Below are positions 24,234-35,049 of a stretch of 64,000 bases of DNA, piece after piece. The translations under genes were made by a program, and so were the position numbers. The notes beneath the pieces were generated by a model. That model had not been told where the DNA came from. It was given only the letters and a program-made list of their open reading frames with translations, and made no database searches. The stretch lies in assembly GCA_029959085.1 (NCBI GenBank), contig JARWIR010000043.1, forward strand, positions 4,216,001 to 4,280,000, written 5' to 3'. Each line of letters begins with the position of its first letter. The first letter of the stretch is position 1. Source of the stretch: Nemophila menziesii. Taxonomy: Eukaryota > Streptophyta > Magnoliopsida > Boraginales > Hydrophyllaceae.

Positions 24234-24500
24234 ATACTTTATACCAACACATGAGTCAGACTTATGAATAATATGTGTTGACGCAAAGGTCGGGCTTTAT
24301 AAATTCTTTATGTCGACACATGTTTATGAAAAAAATCCGTCCTGACACAAAGGCCGGGCTTAATGAATACTTCATATAGACACATGGGTTAGACTTTATG
24401 AATAACCTACGCCCATACAAACTCCAAAATTTATGAATACATCATGCCGACACATGCGTCGGGCTTTATGAACAATCTAACTGAAGCAAAGGTTAAACTT
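24234..24500. repeat. 35/70-bp tandem array, right part
   Basis: Resumes the array of 22395-22617 at the duplicated ATACT. 'cgacacatg' and 'gacgcaaagg' monomers alternate, more diverged towards the right. About seven monomers remain. Confidence 0.8.
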
Positions 24501-24529
24501 TATTTCTTAAGGAGTTTGGATTTCTCAAT

Positions 24530-25071
24530 ATTTTTTTATCGGAGTAAGCTTTGACAGACCTCCTAGTCGATGATCATAGTAGGTTAGGTGAAATGTTTTG
24601 GTCTTTCGACTTATTTAGGCCAGGACTTTCTTTGGTATAACTCTTAGTCGACGATCATAGGAGGCTAGATAAAATATTTTGGTCAGGAATTTCTTTGGCA
24701 GACCCCTTAGTAGTAAGTTGGATGCCAATGCAAATTCGTCTTTTGAAAAGTTCGCCTTTCAATTTTTTAAGGTCGGGAATTTGTTGTTTGACCCCTTAGT
24801 AGGAAGTTGGATGACAATGCAAAATTGTCTTTTGATAAGTTTTTGTCTTTTGACTTTTTTGGGTCGAGAATTTGTTGACCAACCCCTTAAGAAAGTCAGA
24901 TACCAATGCGAATTCGGTCTATTGAAAAGTTTTTTGTCTTTCAACCTTTCCAAGTTGGGTTTTTGCGACTAACCCCCAAGTAAGAAGTCAAATTCCAATA
25001 CAAAATTAGTCTTTTGAAAAGTTTTTATCTTTCGACCTTTTCAGGTCACGTATTTGTTGACTGACCCCCTA
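24530..25071. repeat. About 90-bp tandem array, left part
   Basis: Units marked 'gaccccttagtaggaagttgga' (shortened) start near 24703, 24792, 24883, 24973 and 25065, a step of 89-92 bp. Each carries 'caatgcaaaattggtcttttgaaaag'-like and 'tttgacttttt.aggtc' phrases. Looser units precede 24700. The 97-residue frame at 24679-24972 is a by-product of the repeat. Confidence 0.85.
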
Positions 25072-26529
25072 TGTTGTCTTTAGAAGTGTAATATAATTTC
25101 CACTGAATAAGTTGTGCCCCACAAGTGTACAATTCTCAAATTAATATAATGAGTAAGTGAAATCGTCTCCACATGGATTAGATAGTGAATTCTTGACTTA
25201 GCTCTAATTTAAGTATTCGTTGTTTAAACTAAAGACATAAAAGGTAAATATATTTATTTGGTTTTTCTAACTAAAAACTATTCAAATTAAACTAATATTA
25301 ACTAAGTAATTAAACTAAAAGAGTAAAAATAATAGAGAGGATGTCTCAAGAATTACTAGTAATCCCCACTGGATACGATTTAAGCCTTTCTTGTTTTAAA
25401 GGAAAATTTGTATTGAATAGCTAACATGATTCAACTACCCATTGAATCACTCCTGGATAGATAAGAAGCTTCCCTTAGTACTCTAACAACCATTCCTGAG
25501 TGACATTACTAAGTATTAGGATGCATAGATTGTAACCCTATTCGATAAGGCAAGACCTCCCGGTCATATTAACTATGCTCCACAACCTAAACCCCCCTTC
25601 CAGACGGTAGTCAAGTTGCTACACTAACCTACTAACTGGACAAAATAATATGCTCATAGAACTAACAAATTTATATTCAACATGCATAACACAAATTCAT
25701 TTAAATATGAAATTCCAAATTAATAAAAAAAATTATATAAATTATTATCTAAGGTTCATACCCTTATAATTTTCAAGTTATAGACGATTAGGTCATACTA
25801 AAATAAATAAATACAAGAATAAAAGACATAATTTGGAGTTTATAAGAAGAAGAATCACAAAAGATGTTGCTTTCCTTATTCTCCTTGTTTCTCTCTTGCT
25901 CCACAAGTTAATGAGAGTTAAAATGTAACAAATAGTGTCTAAAAAAATATCAACCTACTAATATATACTAATAATTTTGAAGGTTTAAGTCATGAGCCAA
26001 GAAGATAGGTCAAAAGTGGTATGTAGGCTTCTTATTGAATATGGGTTGCTCAAGCCACTTTGCCAAAACATTCATAACATTCTCGTCTCAACGCAGAATT
26101 AGTATTCGTTTCTCCTTATGCGTTCTACACTCCAATATATATCTTTTTAGATAAGAATAATGGTCAAGTTCTGTACCAATAATATCTTATGATCGTTGTA
26201 AGTTGAAGATTATATTTTTCTAGATTTGATGCTTTAACTTCTCCTGATCATTTTTACTTCTTGGCTTATCTCAATCTTGTTTACACTCATCTTGAGTGTT
26301 TCCTTAGATTCTTGACTTGTTATTTTGATATTTTAACCCTTGGATCCTCCATGTTTTGAGAGATACACAATAGATCACAAAACTACCTCAAATTGCTCTA
26401 AAACACAGTTACTCTAATATAATAGCTAAGATTTCAATATATGATAAACAGAAGTATAAATAAAATATTTTAAACTATAAAAAAACCCAAATAGATGTCT
26501 CGGAAGTATCAAAATGTACCACAAAATCA
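25072..26529 (-). mobile_element. Solo LTR of a gypsy element (TSD CCCTA)
   Basis: 1458 bp, TG at 25072 and CA at 26529, flanked by CCCTA at 25067-25071 and 26530-26534. On the minus strand it begins TGATTTTGTGG. Phrases such as 'gtaatccccact' and 'ggttcatac' align with the LTR at 424-1934 in the same orientation. It splits one unit of the 90-bp array. Confidence 0.9.
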
Positions 26530-26915
26530 CCCTAGTAGGAAGTCGGATGTCAATGCAAAATTGTTCTTTTTTTTTTTTTGAAAAGTTTTTGTCTTTTGAC
26601 TTTTTCAGGTTAGGAATTTGCTAACCTATCCCCAGTAGGAAGTAGGATGCCAATACAAAATTGGTCTTTTCAAAAGTTTTAATCTTTTGATCTTTTCAGT
26701 TCGGAAATTCGTTGACTAGCCCCCTAGTCGGAAGTCGGATGCCAATGTAAAATTGGTCTTTTGAAATGTTTTTGTCTTTTGATGTTTTAGGTTGGAAATT
26801 TGTTGACCCACTCCTAGTACAAAGTTGAATGCTAACGCAAAATTGCTCTGATGTAACTTTTTCATCTTTCGAGTTTTTCAGGTTGAGAATTCGTTAATTT
26901 ACTTAAATGCTTAAT
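26530..26915. repeat. About 90-bp tandem array, right part
   Basis: Units marked by 'ccctagtaggaagtcgg'-like starts recur near 26530, 26625, 26715 and 26806, continuing the array at 24530-25071 across the solo LTR. Confidence 0.82.
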
Positions 26916-28347
26916 GGATTTCTTAAAAAATTTATTATAATCATCAACTTACCATAAATTTTTTGCCTTATTAAAAACCCATGTGCAGACTAGATTACAA
27001 AGGAGCAACTCTAATCACGGTACATAATCCTAAGAATGCATTTAACTCAAAAGCTAATTTTTTTTACCGTCTTTACTGGTTCTTTTCCCCGCCTCCATCC
27101 TCGATCATCATAGTTGGTCCCCTGTGGGAATTATAGTAGCACTATCATGCATATTTTTTGTCCCCTTGGAAAACTATTACACCTTTTGGAGTTGGAAATT
27201 TCATGTTATATAATAAGTCGACAGAATTGCTTAGAGCTTATTAAGAGTCATTCACCCTATTATGGAATGATATGTCCATTAATTTCGATATATAAGATAC
27301 ATTATTTAAGTAGGTTTATGATATTTGATGTGGGATTTATATATTTATTTGACATGTTTTAAGTTGTTAACTAATTTCATATACAAATGTATTTTTGGAG
27401 AAATTTGAGATGGTTTGTGTGCTAAGTGCGAGAGTCCTATGAAAAAGTATGATAAAAGACCCCTAGATGAATCTAGGAAGTAAAAAATTCAAGAAAAAAC
27501 CCAAGTAAAGTGCAAAAGGAGCCAAAAGTTTAATGAAAAAAAACTTAACAAAAATTATCGGCAAAACGTCTTCATCAACTTTGAAAATTCACGAATTATT
27601 ATTGGTCCTTACATACATGATATATATTTTAGAATAGATTGTGCGAGAAGAAACAATTTTCAAATTATAGTTGACTTGAAGAAGTTGTTGGTGTTTTTCT
27701 ATGAAGAGACATTGTCCAAAATTTGTAAAGAGTCAATTTGACCACTTTTGACTCACTTAAGTGTAACCACCTAATGGGAAACATTTTAGGGGACTATATA
27801 TTCTAGTTTTTAGGCTTAAAACTGACAAAATATCATATTGGAGAGTAAGGGAATGCTTGGAGCAACGAAGGAATCAATGACAACACCTAGTTTCATCTAT
27901 TTTTATACTAATAACTCTAATTTTCATTACTTTCAATTCCTAGTTTAATTAGGTCTCCTTTTTATTTTGTTTCTCTTTCTCCGAGCATGAACTCAACATA
28001 TTTTAGCTTGATATTGCACATATATGAACCCTATCCTTAATTTGGGATTATTTGTCAATGAAATTGGGGATTACATGTTAAATAAAATAAATTGTGGATT
28101 GCTTACTTATTATCATTCTTGTACTCACGAAATTATTTATCTTGATCACATACTGAGTTGTGTTAGGGATAAAACTATATCTAGGAGGGACTGGGTTTAA
28201 TCTTCGTAAAATGGAATTATAATTGTTTAGCTTGATATTTTATGCTTACATAGTCATATGTTTACGTGGGAGTTTTTCTCATACACTTAATAGATTATCT
28301 GTATTTTGGAGCTACACATGCATTGTTTTGTCACCACCAAAACAGGG
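26916..28347 (+). other. Non-coding stretch, probably part of a heavily worn LTR
   Basis: No gene was found. From about 27380 the order of short motifs ('aagtgcaaaaggagccaaaa', 'gttttt.ggct', 'catgaactcaa') resembles the plus-oriented LTRs at 22618 and 42836, but conservation is low and no ends can be fixed. Confidence 0.35.
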
Positions 28348-28352
28348 GTGAA

Positions 28353-29366
28353 TGTTGACGGAAATGATATGTTTTGGATTAATGAATTGGTGACAAAATA
28401 AAGCATCTTAAACATGTTTATCTTACGAAGAAGCCGAGATTTGTAGTTTACTTGAGGGTTCAAGAAAGCATGAAGATAATGACACCGAGAAGAATATTAT
28501 AGTGGAATAGAAGTACATGAGAGAAAAGGAGAGCTTAGAAGATGAAGAAGGAGCTAAGAAAACAGATCATTGGATCTCTGAGAATCCATCTGAGCGGAAT
28601 CCCTAAAGAGGCAAGTTGAAGAAGACTAAGAGAAAGAGATGGCCGACCCTCAGAAAACAAAGGAGAGGTGGACTGTCTAATCCTATTGGAGAAAGAAACG
28701 TGTAAGAAGAGAATAATTAGACATCTAGACGTAAAAGTAAGGTGGATTGTCTAATCCCGCTGGAGAACAAAGGTGAGAAGAAGCGAAGTTTGGACCTCCG
28801 GATTTAAGCAAAGGTGGAATGCCTGATAGATCCATATAGGAGTTAGAGAAGAAGAATACCGGATAACTGAGGCAAAGACACCAACTAACTGATACACTAT
28901 ATTTTAAGACTTGAAGACTCGAATTCTAGTGTATGAACGTTCATATAAGATGGAAGGTATCTGAGAGCTAAGAGATAATAACTAGAAATGACAAAAATAG
29001 AGTTGTTAGTGTACTATTTGTCAAGGATCTATTTAAGGCGCATCATCGGGCATATGAGCAAAAGAACCAAAAATCTGGATGTTAAAAAATCATCCAGTCA
29101 GAAGGCGACATGTGGAAAAAGGTGTTGGAAGATTTTTTTTCTATAAATAAAGGTCTCGAGAACATCCAATATTTGATATTCTATAATAAATTCAAAGCTT
29201 CTCAAATGTATTTTAAAGAAAGTCCCAAATAAATATAATTTGTATATCTATACATATTGTTTTGTATATTCTGTCCCATACACTTGTATATTTAAGTTCA
29301 CTTAGGAATTTAGAGGCTAGGTAGATTAGGTTTAATCATAAATTCTAATTTTTTTCTCTTGGTACA
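28353..29366. mobile_element. Candidate solo LTR, copia-like (TSD GTGAA)
   Basis: 1014 bp beginning TGTTGACGG and ending GGTACA, with GTGAA at 28348-28352 and 29367-29371. The TGT...ACA ends fit a copia LTR. No second copy is present to confirm it, and such a short match can arise by chance. Confidence 0.4.
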
Positions 29367-29371
29367 GTGAA

Positions 29372-30192
29372 GAGGGTGTTATTCCATAGACTAGACAAGA
29401 GTAAGTTAGACCTTGTATTGTATAGACAACAAGCTTGAAGGCTTCACATAGTATGTAGTGGTAGATCATGAGTGCATATTGTCTACTTTTTCTTGTGTGG
29501 TGATACATAAGTCGAAGGCTTCACGTGCTTATAAAGTGGTATATCGTGAGTTGAAATTGTCCACTCAGTTTGCTAGCGTTGGTGATAAAACTAGTGGTTT
29601 CATTCAAAGGTGATTTTGAAGAGTTTGTACAGGATTGTTCTCTCTCCTTCTTGGAAACAAGAATCCTAAGGGCCCATAGACCTTAGGTGTGGACTAGACC
29701 TACATGAGTCGAACTTCTCTAAAAATATTTGTATTCCCCCTCTTTATTATTTACTTTTGTGCATTCCATATGTTTGATATATTGTCTCTGTATTGCTTCT
29801 ATCTTTAGGCATAGTATTTTGCATGTTTAGTTTTTGTAAAATTGTTTCCTTTGATCCTTGGCTAGTATTCCTCATTGAATATATACACTAAGAGTGCGAT
29901 AGGGTGTTTACACTCCCATATCTCATAACCAATTCTTATCTAGTCATTCTATCTATTACAGATTGTATTTTTAGATAGAATCAAAATATATGATCTATAT
30001 TAGACTTGTAATTCTGCTTTGTCACGTTCACCCCTTGGGACTATTTATTGGGTTTTAGATAGATTACGAATGAATACTGTATCTTGCTCATTTGATAACA
30101 ATTACCTATCGAATAACCGTCTACTAGTTATGACCTGTAATATACGCTGACCATATGTCATGGCAGGTAGAGTGCACCCCAATTATGTAGTA
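29372..30192. other. Non-coding DNA resembling LTR or retroelement debris
   Basis: Contains the near-repeated phrase 'gaaggcttcac' (about 29438 and 29517) with 'ggt(a)gatc(a/g)tgag' after each. There is no open frame of note and no gene recognised. The copia element at 30198 is inserted at its right edge. Confidence 0.4.
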
Positions 30193-30197
30193 TATTA

Positions 30198-31569
30198 TGT
30201 TGGCATATAGCCTCCCTAATTAAGGTGTTTTAATGTGACAAATCCTCTTGTGATTAGTGTGCTAATTTCTATTGTTATTGACATTCTTTCTTGCACTCTA
30301 TTTCATCAAAAAGCTCTTTCTTTATCTTGTTGATCAACCTTATAGTTTTTTCTTAAGAAACTAATTCTCATACAAGTGCTATTAACCTTATCTTTATGTA
30401 TATTGAGAATTAGCTTTAGTGTTCAACTTCAAAGATTCATAGAATGATGTTTGCAACAACTTTCATGAAGAAGAGCTATTGATCCAAGTTGTTATTCTTC
30501 AAAGAAAACTTGGCGCGGTACACCGGTGCGGTATACCGGACCAGGGCGCGGACCAGGGCGCGGTATAGAGGACTAGCCCGTCAGTATGCCAGAAAATCAA
30601 CCACTGAAGCGCGGTACACCGCTGCGGTACACCGCAAGATAGGGTTTTCTGCACAAAAGACAAGTCATAAGAAATATATCCGTTGGGAGATTAATAGATC
30701 CGTTGGACTCAAACCTTATGACCGTTGGAAGCCATTTTCTACTATAAATTGAAGCTCTTTGAAGGCTACAACTACACCAACTAATTACAAACATTAAGGG
30801 GCTTAATTGCTATCATTCAAGAAGGTGTCAAGAGCTATACATAGTCAAATTCAATCTTAGTGAGCTTATAAATCCTTTCAAGGAGTTAATCAATTAAGCC
30901 ACAAGGTTCTATCCACTCAAGAAGGAGTATACAAGCTTATAGTCATATCCACTCTATTAGGAGTTTTAGATACAAGCTTTAATTAGCAAACCTTTAAACA
31001 CTTTGTTTGTTATCCTCTTAAGTCTAGGTCTTGTAATAGATAGATTAAGAGAGAATTCAAGTATAGGGAGTATACTTGGTATCCTTGTGTTGTGATTACG
31101 CAAGTGGTGTGTCCTTCGTGTTATCGAAGAGTTTGTAAAGGTTATTGTGTTCTCGACCCGGTTAAGAGAGACACGGGAGCTTAGTGAAAAGCTTGAAATC
31201 CTAAGGAGGCTTCCTTAGGTAGTGGATGTAGGGAAACCGAACCACTATAAATCGTGTGTATCTTTCTATCCCTACTCTATTTACTTTCCGCACTCTATAT
31301 GTTCGATTATATGCTTGCATGAATTCCATGTTATTGTTTATCTAGGATATCTAACATATAGTCTTCTAGAGTAGTTTAAGATATTGAATTAGCTTTTCAC
31401 TAGTTAAACTTTTATATCAAACCTTACTCTTTACATTGCATGATCCTATAAGAGTTTGATTAAATTAGTTGACCTAGAAGTTTTCCTCTTAAACTTATTA
31501 TTGTCCAAAAGATTTTAATTAGGCATTATCTTATTAGAAATCCTATTCACCCCCCCTCTAGGACTATCA
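30198..31569 (+). repeat. 5' LTR of the copia element
   Basis: 1372 bp. It differs from the 3' LTR by an extra GACCAGGGCGCG-type 12-mer near 30548-30559. It contains the GC-rich block 30512-30635 with GCGGTACACCGC at 30611-30622 and 30624-30635. The 87-residue frame at 30489-30752 lies within the LTR and changes length with the indel, so it is not treated as a gene. Confidence 0.95.
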
Positions 31570-31571
31570 AT

Positions 31572-31583
31572 TGGTATCAGAGC
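31572..31583 (+). promoter_or_regulatory. Primer-binding site (tRNA-iMet) of the copia element
   Basis: TGGTATCAGAGC lies two bases after the LTR end. It is the classic plant Ty1/copia priming site complementary to the 3' part of initiator methionine tRNA. Confidence 0.95.
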
Positions 31584-31626
31584 CTAACTCTACGTGAATA
31601 GCTTAATCGTTAGTAGAGTAAACGAT

Positions 31627-32679
31627 ATGGAATTTAATCTTTTGGAAAGTTCGTCTTCTACACGACCTCCACTTTTTGTAGGAACTTACTATTTCGCTTG
31701 GAGAACAAAAATGGAGGAATTTATAAAAGCCGAAGATCCCGATCAATGGAGAATTGTAAAAGAAGGTCCATTTGTCCCCTATAAAGAAGAGTTAAATGAA
31801 GAAGGAGTTCTCAAGCTAAATCAAGAAGAAAAAGATTTTGATGAACTCACCATTGAGGAAAAGGCTAAGCTCACACAAAATGCAAAACCAATGTACACTC
31901 TCATTCGTGGAATTTCCGAAGAAATTTTCTCACAAATGTTAGATTGTAAAACCGCAAAAGAGCTTTGGGATCGTTTGGAGTTTTTATATGGAATTGTCGA
32001 AAATGACGAAGAAGAAGAAGTCTCTATCCATGATGAATCTCACAACGATTTTAAACCTAATCATGAGGTAGCACTTTATCCTAACTCTTTATCTCTTCCT
32101 TACAATTATTGTGATATTAGGCAAATTTCATCCCTTCTCAAAATTCTTGATTCTCAAATCCATTTGAATAATCTTATGTTAAAAAAGGATAAAAGTGAGC
32201 TAAAGAAGTGTTTTAAATGTTGTATCACTTTGGATGATATTCTTGGCAATACTAAAAACCCATGTTTTGAAAACATTTTTATTTTAAATAAATTGAAACA
32301 TCCTTTGAAGAAAAGCATAGAAGGTTTTAAAAAATTGGATGAAGCATTTTCTCTTGCTCTTGATACTTTAAAAAATCATCCTTTCTCAAATGTCACTCCT
32401 TTTGATCCAAATGACTTTTTCAAAGAAAAATTATATGTTAGTGATAATTTGGATGTTGGGAAGAATGTGGAAACTTCTTGTTCAAAACCTTTACATGGTT
32501 ACTCTATTCAAAAAAGAAGTTATTGCAACTATTGTGGTAAACCCGGTCATCATGCTTCTACGTGCCATTACCATGAACAACTTATTAGTGGATCTTTGAT
32601 ACCTTCATGGGAAAAACCAATATGGATCGTGACAAATGCTAATAACATTTCCGGATCCATTCCACCTCGGGTACCATAG
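31627..32679 (+). CDS. Copia gag polyprotein (truncated type, 350 aa)
   Basis: The first ATG of the open frame is at 31627; the frame is open further upstream but only from a GTG, so 31627 is preferred. Residues 10-130 match the copia gag capsid type, with 'PPLFVGTYYFAWRTKMEEF' followed by 'WRIVKEGP' and later 'AKELWDRLEFLYG'. An acidic stretch (E-rich near 134) follows. Next is a segment with many short hydrophobic repeats but no obvious coiled coil. Then comes a nucleocapsid knuckle CX2CX4HX4C (C-N-Y-C-G...H-H...C) near residues 303-316. The tail (WIVTNAN) resembles the region just before protease in full copia polyproteins, so the frame seems to end where pol was deleted. Gag forms the particle that packages element RNA. 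The frame is intact, unlike the gypsy gag at 5248-6250. Confidence 0.85.
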   Translation: MEFNLLESSSSTRPPLFVGTYYFAWRTKMEEFIKAEDPDQWRIVKEGPFVPYKEELNEEGVLKLNQEEKDFDELTIEEKAKLTQNAKPMYTLIRGISEEIFSQMLDCKTAKELWDRLEFLYGIVENDEEEEVSIHDESHNDFKPNHEVALYPNSLSLPYNYCDIRQISSLLKILDSQIHLNNLMLKKDKSELKKCFKCCITLDDILGNTKNPCFENIFILNKLKHPLKKSIEGFKKLDEAFSLALDTLKNHPFSNVTPFDPNDFFKEKLYVSDNLDVGKNVETSCSKPLHGYSIQKRSYCNYCGKPGHHASTCHYHEQLISGSLIPSWEKPIWIVTNANNISGSIPPRVP

Positions 32680-33467
32680 TAATTTGCATTGAAGGTGTTG
32701 AGCGTCAAGAAAATGAAATTTCATGCAAAAGGACGTTCAAACCTCATAAAAGGAAAATACGGTACTTCTTGATATTGCTTCTTAGTCCCTATAGTTTGTT
32801 CTCTCTAGCTTTGTTCCTAAATAGTTTGAAAATTGCATTGCGGTCCCAAATAGATCTTTCAAAATTGCGTTTGGCCCCCAAACTTTTGAAAAATACACCT
32901 TGACCCCTTGTTTTTCAAAAAATTCAGTTTTACCCCTATATCTTTTTCAAAATGATTTCAAATGTTCTTTTTAGGGAAAATTGTCTATCAAACAATTACA
33001 AAATTAAAAACAAACTATATGCATTGTGTAAGGGGGAGTCTTTGCTAAATAATTTTTATAGACTCAAATGCTTAGACTAATCATTTACTTCATATGTTGC
33101 AACTAATCGTTTATGTCTTTAGAAAGCATATGAAATCAAAATCTATCAAGAAGTTGGTAAACATCTCTATCCTTAGCTCTTACTTTTTAAATATCTAAAC
33201 TCTTGCACACTCTCTCTATCATTGTTTAAAATCTATTCACTCGAGTTGTCTTTGCTCTTCTACTCTTAGTTGTTTTTACCCCGTCTTTTTGATGAAGACA
33301 AAGGGGGAGAAATATTATGTGCACTAAAACTTTCAAAACTTGCACGTTTTTAAAACTCACAATTGCATCTCAAATTTTATGCTTATTGTGAGGGGGAGCT
33401 TTATTTCATAAGTGCTTAAACTTTTATATCTTTCCTAAGGTGTTTTAGTGAAGGATTTGTCATCATC
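32680..33467 (+). other. Internal non-coding region of the copia element
   Basis: Where protease, integrase and RT should be there is only AT-rich sequence with short frames. Two 'aagggggag'-type purine tracts (about 33303 and 33470) and several 'gggggag' words occur, as in other copia 3' regions. Confidence 0.7.
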
Positions 33468-33481
33468 AAAAAGGGGGAGAT
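33468..33481 (+). promoter_or_regulatory. Polypurine tract of the copia element
   Basis: AAAAAGGGGGAGAT directly precedes the TG of the right LTR, as needed to prime plus-strand synthesis. Confidence 0.88.
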
Positions 33482-34841
33482 TGTTGGCATATAGCCTCCC
33501 TAATTAAGGTGTTTTAATGTGACAAATCCTCTTGTGATTAGTGTGCTAATTTCTATTGTTATTGACATTCTTTCTTGCACTCTATTTCATCAAAAAGCTC
33601 TTTCTTTATCTTGTTGATCAACCTTATAGTTTTTTCTTAAGAAACTAATTCTCATACAAGTGCTATTAACCTTATCTTTATGTATATTGAGAATTAGCTT
33701 TAGTGTTCAACTTCAAAGATTCATAGAATGATGTTTGCAACAACTTTCATGAAGAAGAGCTATTGATCCAAGTTGTTATTCTTCAAAGAAAACTTGGCGC
33801 GGTACACCGGTGCGGTATACCGGACCAGGGCGCGGTATAGAGGACTAGCCCGTCAGTATGCCAGAAAATCAACCACTGAAGCGCGGTACACCGCTGCGGT
33901 ACACCGCAAGATAGGGTTTTCTGCACAAAAGACAAGTCATAAGAAATATATCCGTTGGGAGATTAATAGATCCGTTGGACTCAAACCTTATGACCGTTGG
34001 AAGCCATTTTCTACTATAAATTGAAGCTCTTTGAAGGCTACAACTACACCAACTAATTACAAACATTAAGGGGCTTAATTGCTATCATTCAAGAAGGTGT
34101 CAAGAGCTATACATAGTCAAATTCAATCTTAGTGAGCTTATAAATCCTTTCAAGGAGTTAATCAATTAAGCCACAAGGTTCTATCCACTCAAGAAGGAGT
34201 ATACAAGCTTATAGTCATATCCACTCTATTAGGAGTTTTAGATACAAGCTTTAATTAGCAAACCTTTAAACACTTTGTTTGTTATCCTCTTAAGTCTAGG
34301 TCTTGTAATAGATAGATTAAGAGAGAATTCAAGTATAGGGAGTATACTTGGTATCCTTGTGTTGTGATTACGCAAGTGGTGTGTCCTTCGTGTTATCGAA
34401 GAGTTTGTAAAGGTTATTGTGTTCTCGACCCGGTTAAGAGAGACACGGGAGCTTAGTGAAAAGCTTGAAATCCTAAGGAGGCTTCCTTAGGTAGTGGATG
34501 TAGGGAAACCGAACCACTATAAATCGTGTGTATCTTTCTATCCCTACTCTATTTACTTTCCGCACTCTATATGTTCGATTATATGCTTGCATGAATTCCA
34601 TGTTATTGTTTATCTAGGATATCTAACATATAGTCTTCTAGAGTAGTTTAAGATATTGAATTAGCTTTTCACTAGTTAAACTTTTATATCAAACCTTACT
34701 CTTTACATTGCATGATCCTATAAGAGTTTGATTAAATTAGTTGACCTAGAAGTTTTCCTCTTAAACTTATTATTGTCCAAAAGATTTTAATTAGGCATTA
34801 TCTTATTAGAAATCCTATTCACCCCCCCTCTAGGACTATCA
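33482..34841 (+). repeat. 3' LTR of the copia element
   Basis: 1360 bp, 12 bp shorter than the left copy, otherwise matching by eye along its whole length. Confidence 0.95.
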
Positions 34842-35049
34842 TATTACCTATGTTTCATGTAGTGTATCTGATCACGTTTCTTTAGACAACTTATGTAGTT
34901 GGAATTTGAGATCCCAGATAAGATAGTTGGAATATGGAGTCTACTTTTAGTGAAGCAATATTATGGTCCATATGCCTGAAGTTTGTCTGACCATTTTATC
35001 AAGAGTTGTTATGATCAAGGTTTATGGTCAAAGACCGAGGGGTATGTGA

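Larger units (their letters stand above)
30198..34841 (+). mobile_element. Complete young non-autonomous Ty1/copia retrotransposon (gag only)
   Basis: LTRs at 30198-31569 and 33482-34841 start TGTTGGC and end CTATCA. They are flanked by TATTA at 30193-30197 and 34842-34846. By eye they are identical except for a 12-bp duplication in the left one. A tRNA-iMet primer-binding site (31572-31583) and a polypurine tract (33468-33481) have the expected positions. The interior encodes only gag. About 800 bp of non-coding sequence replaces pol, so movement needs another copia element's enzymes. The young age implies that this happened recently (inference). Confidence 0.96.

Noticed and set aside
22395..24500. 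CRISPR-like regularly spaced repeats
   Set aside because: Contiguous 35-bp monomers without unique spacers, in a plant genome next to gypsy sequence.
30489..30752. 87-residue open frame in the copia LTR (and 33773-34024)
   Set aside because: It lies inside the LTR across a GC-rich repeat, its length differs between the two LTRs through the 12-bp indel, and it has no domain.
31594..31626. Upstream extension of the copia gag frame
   Set aside because: It begins with GTG, close to the primer-binding site. The first ATG is at 31627.
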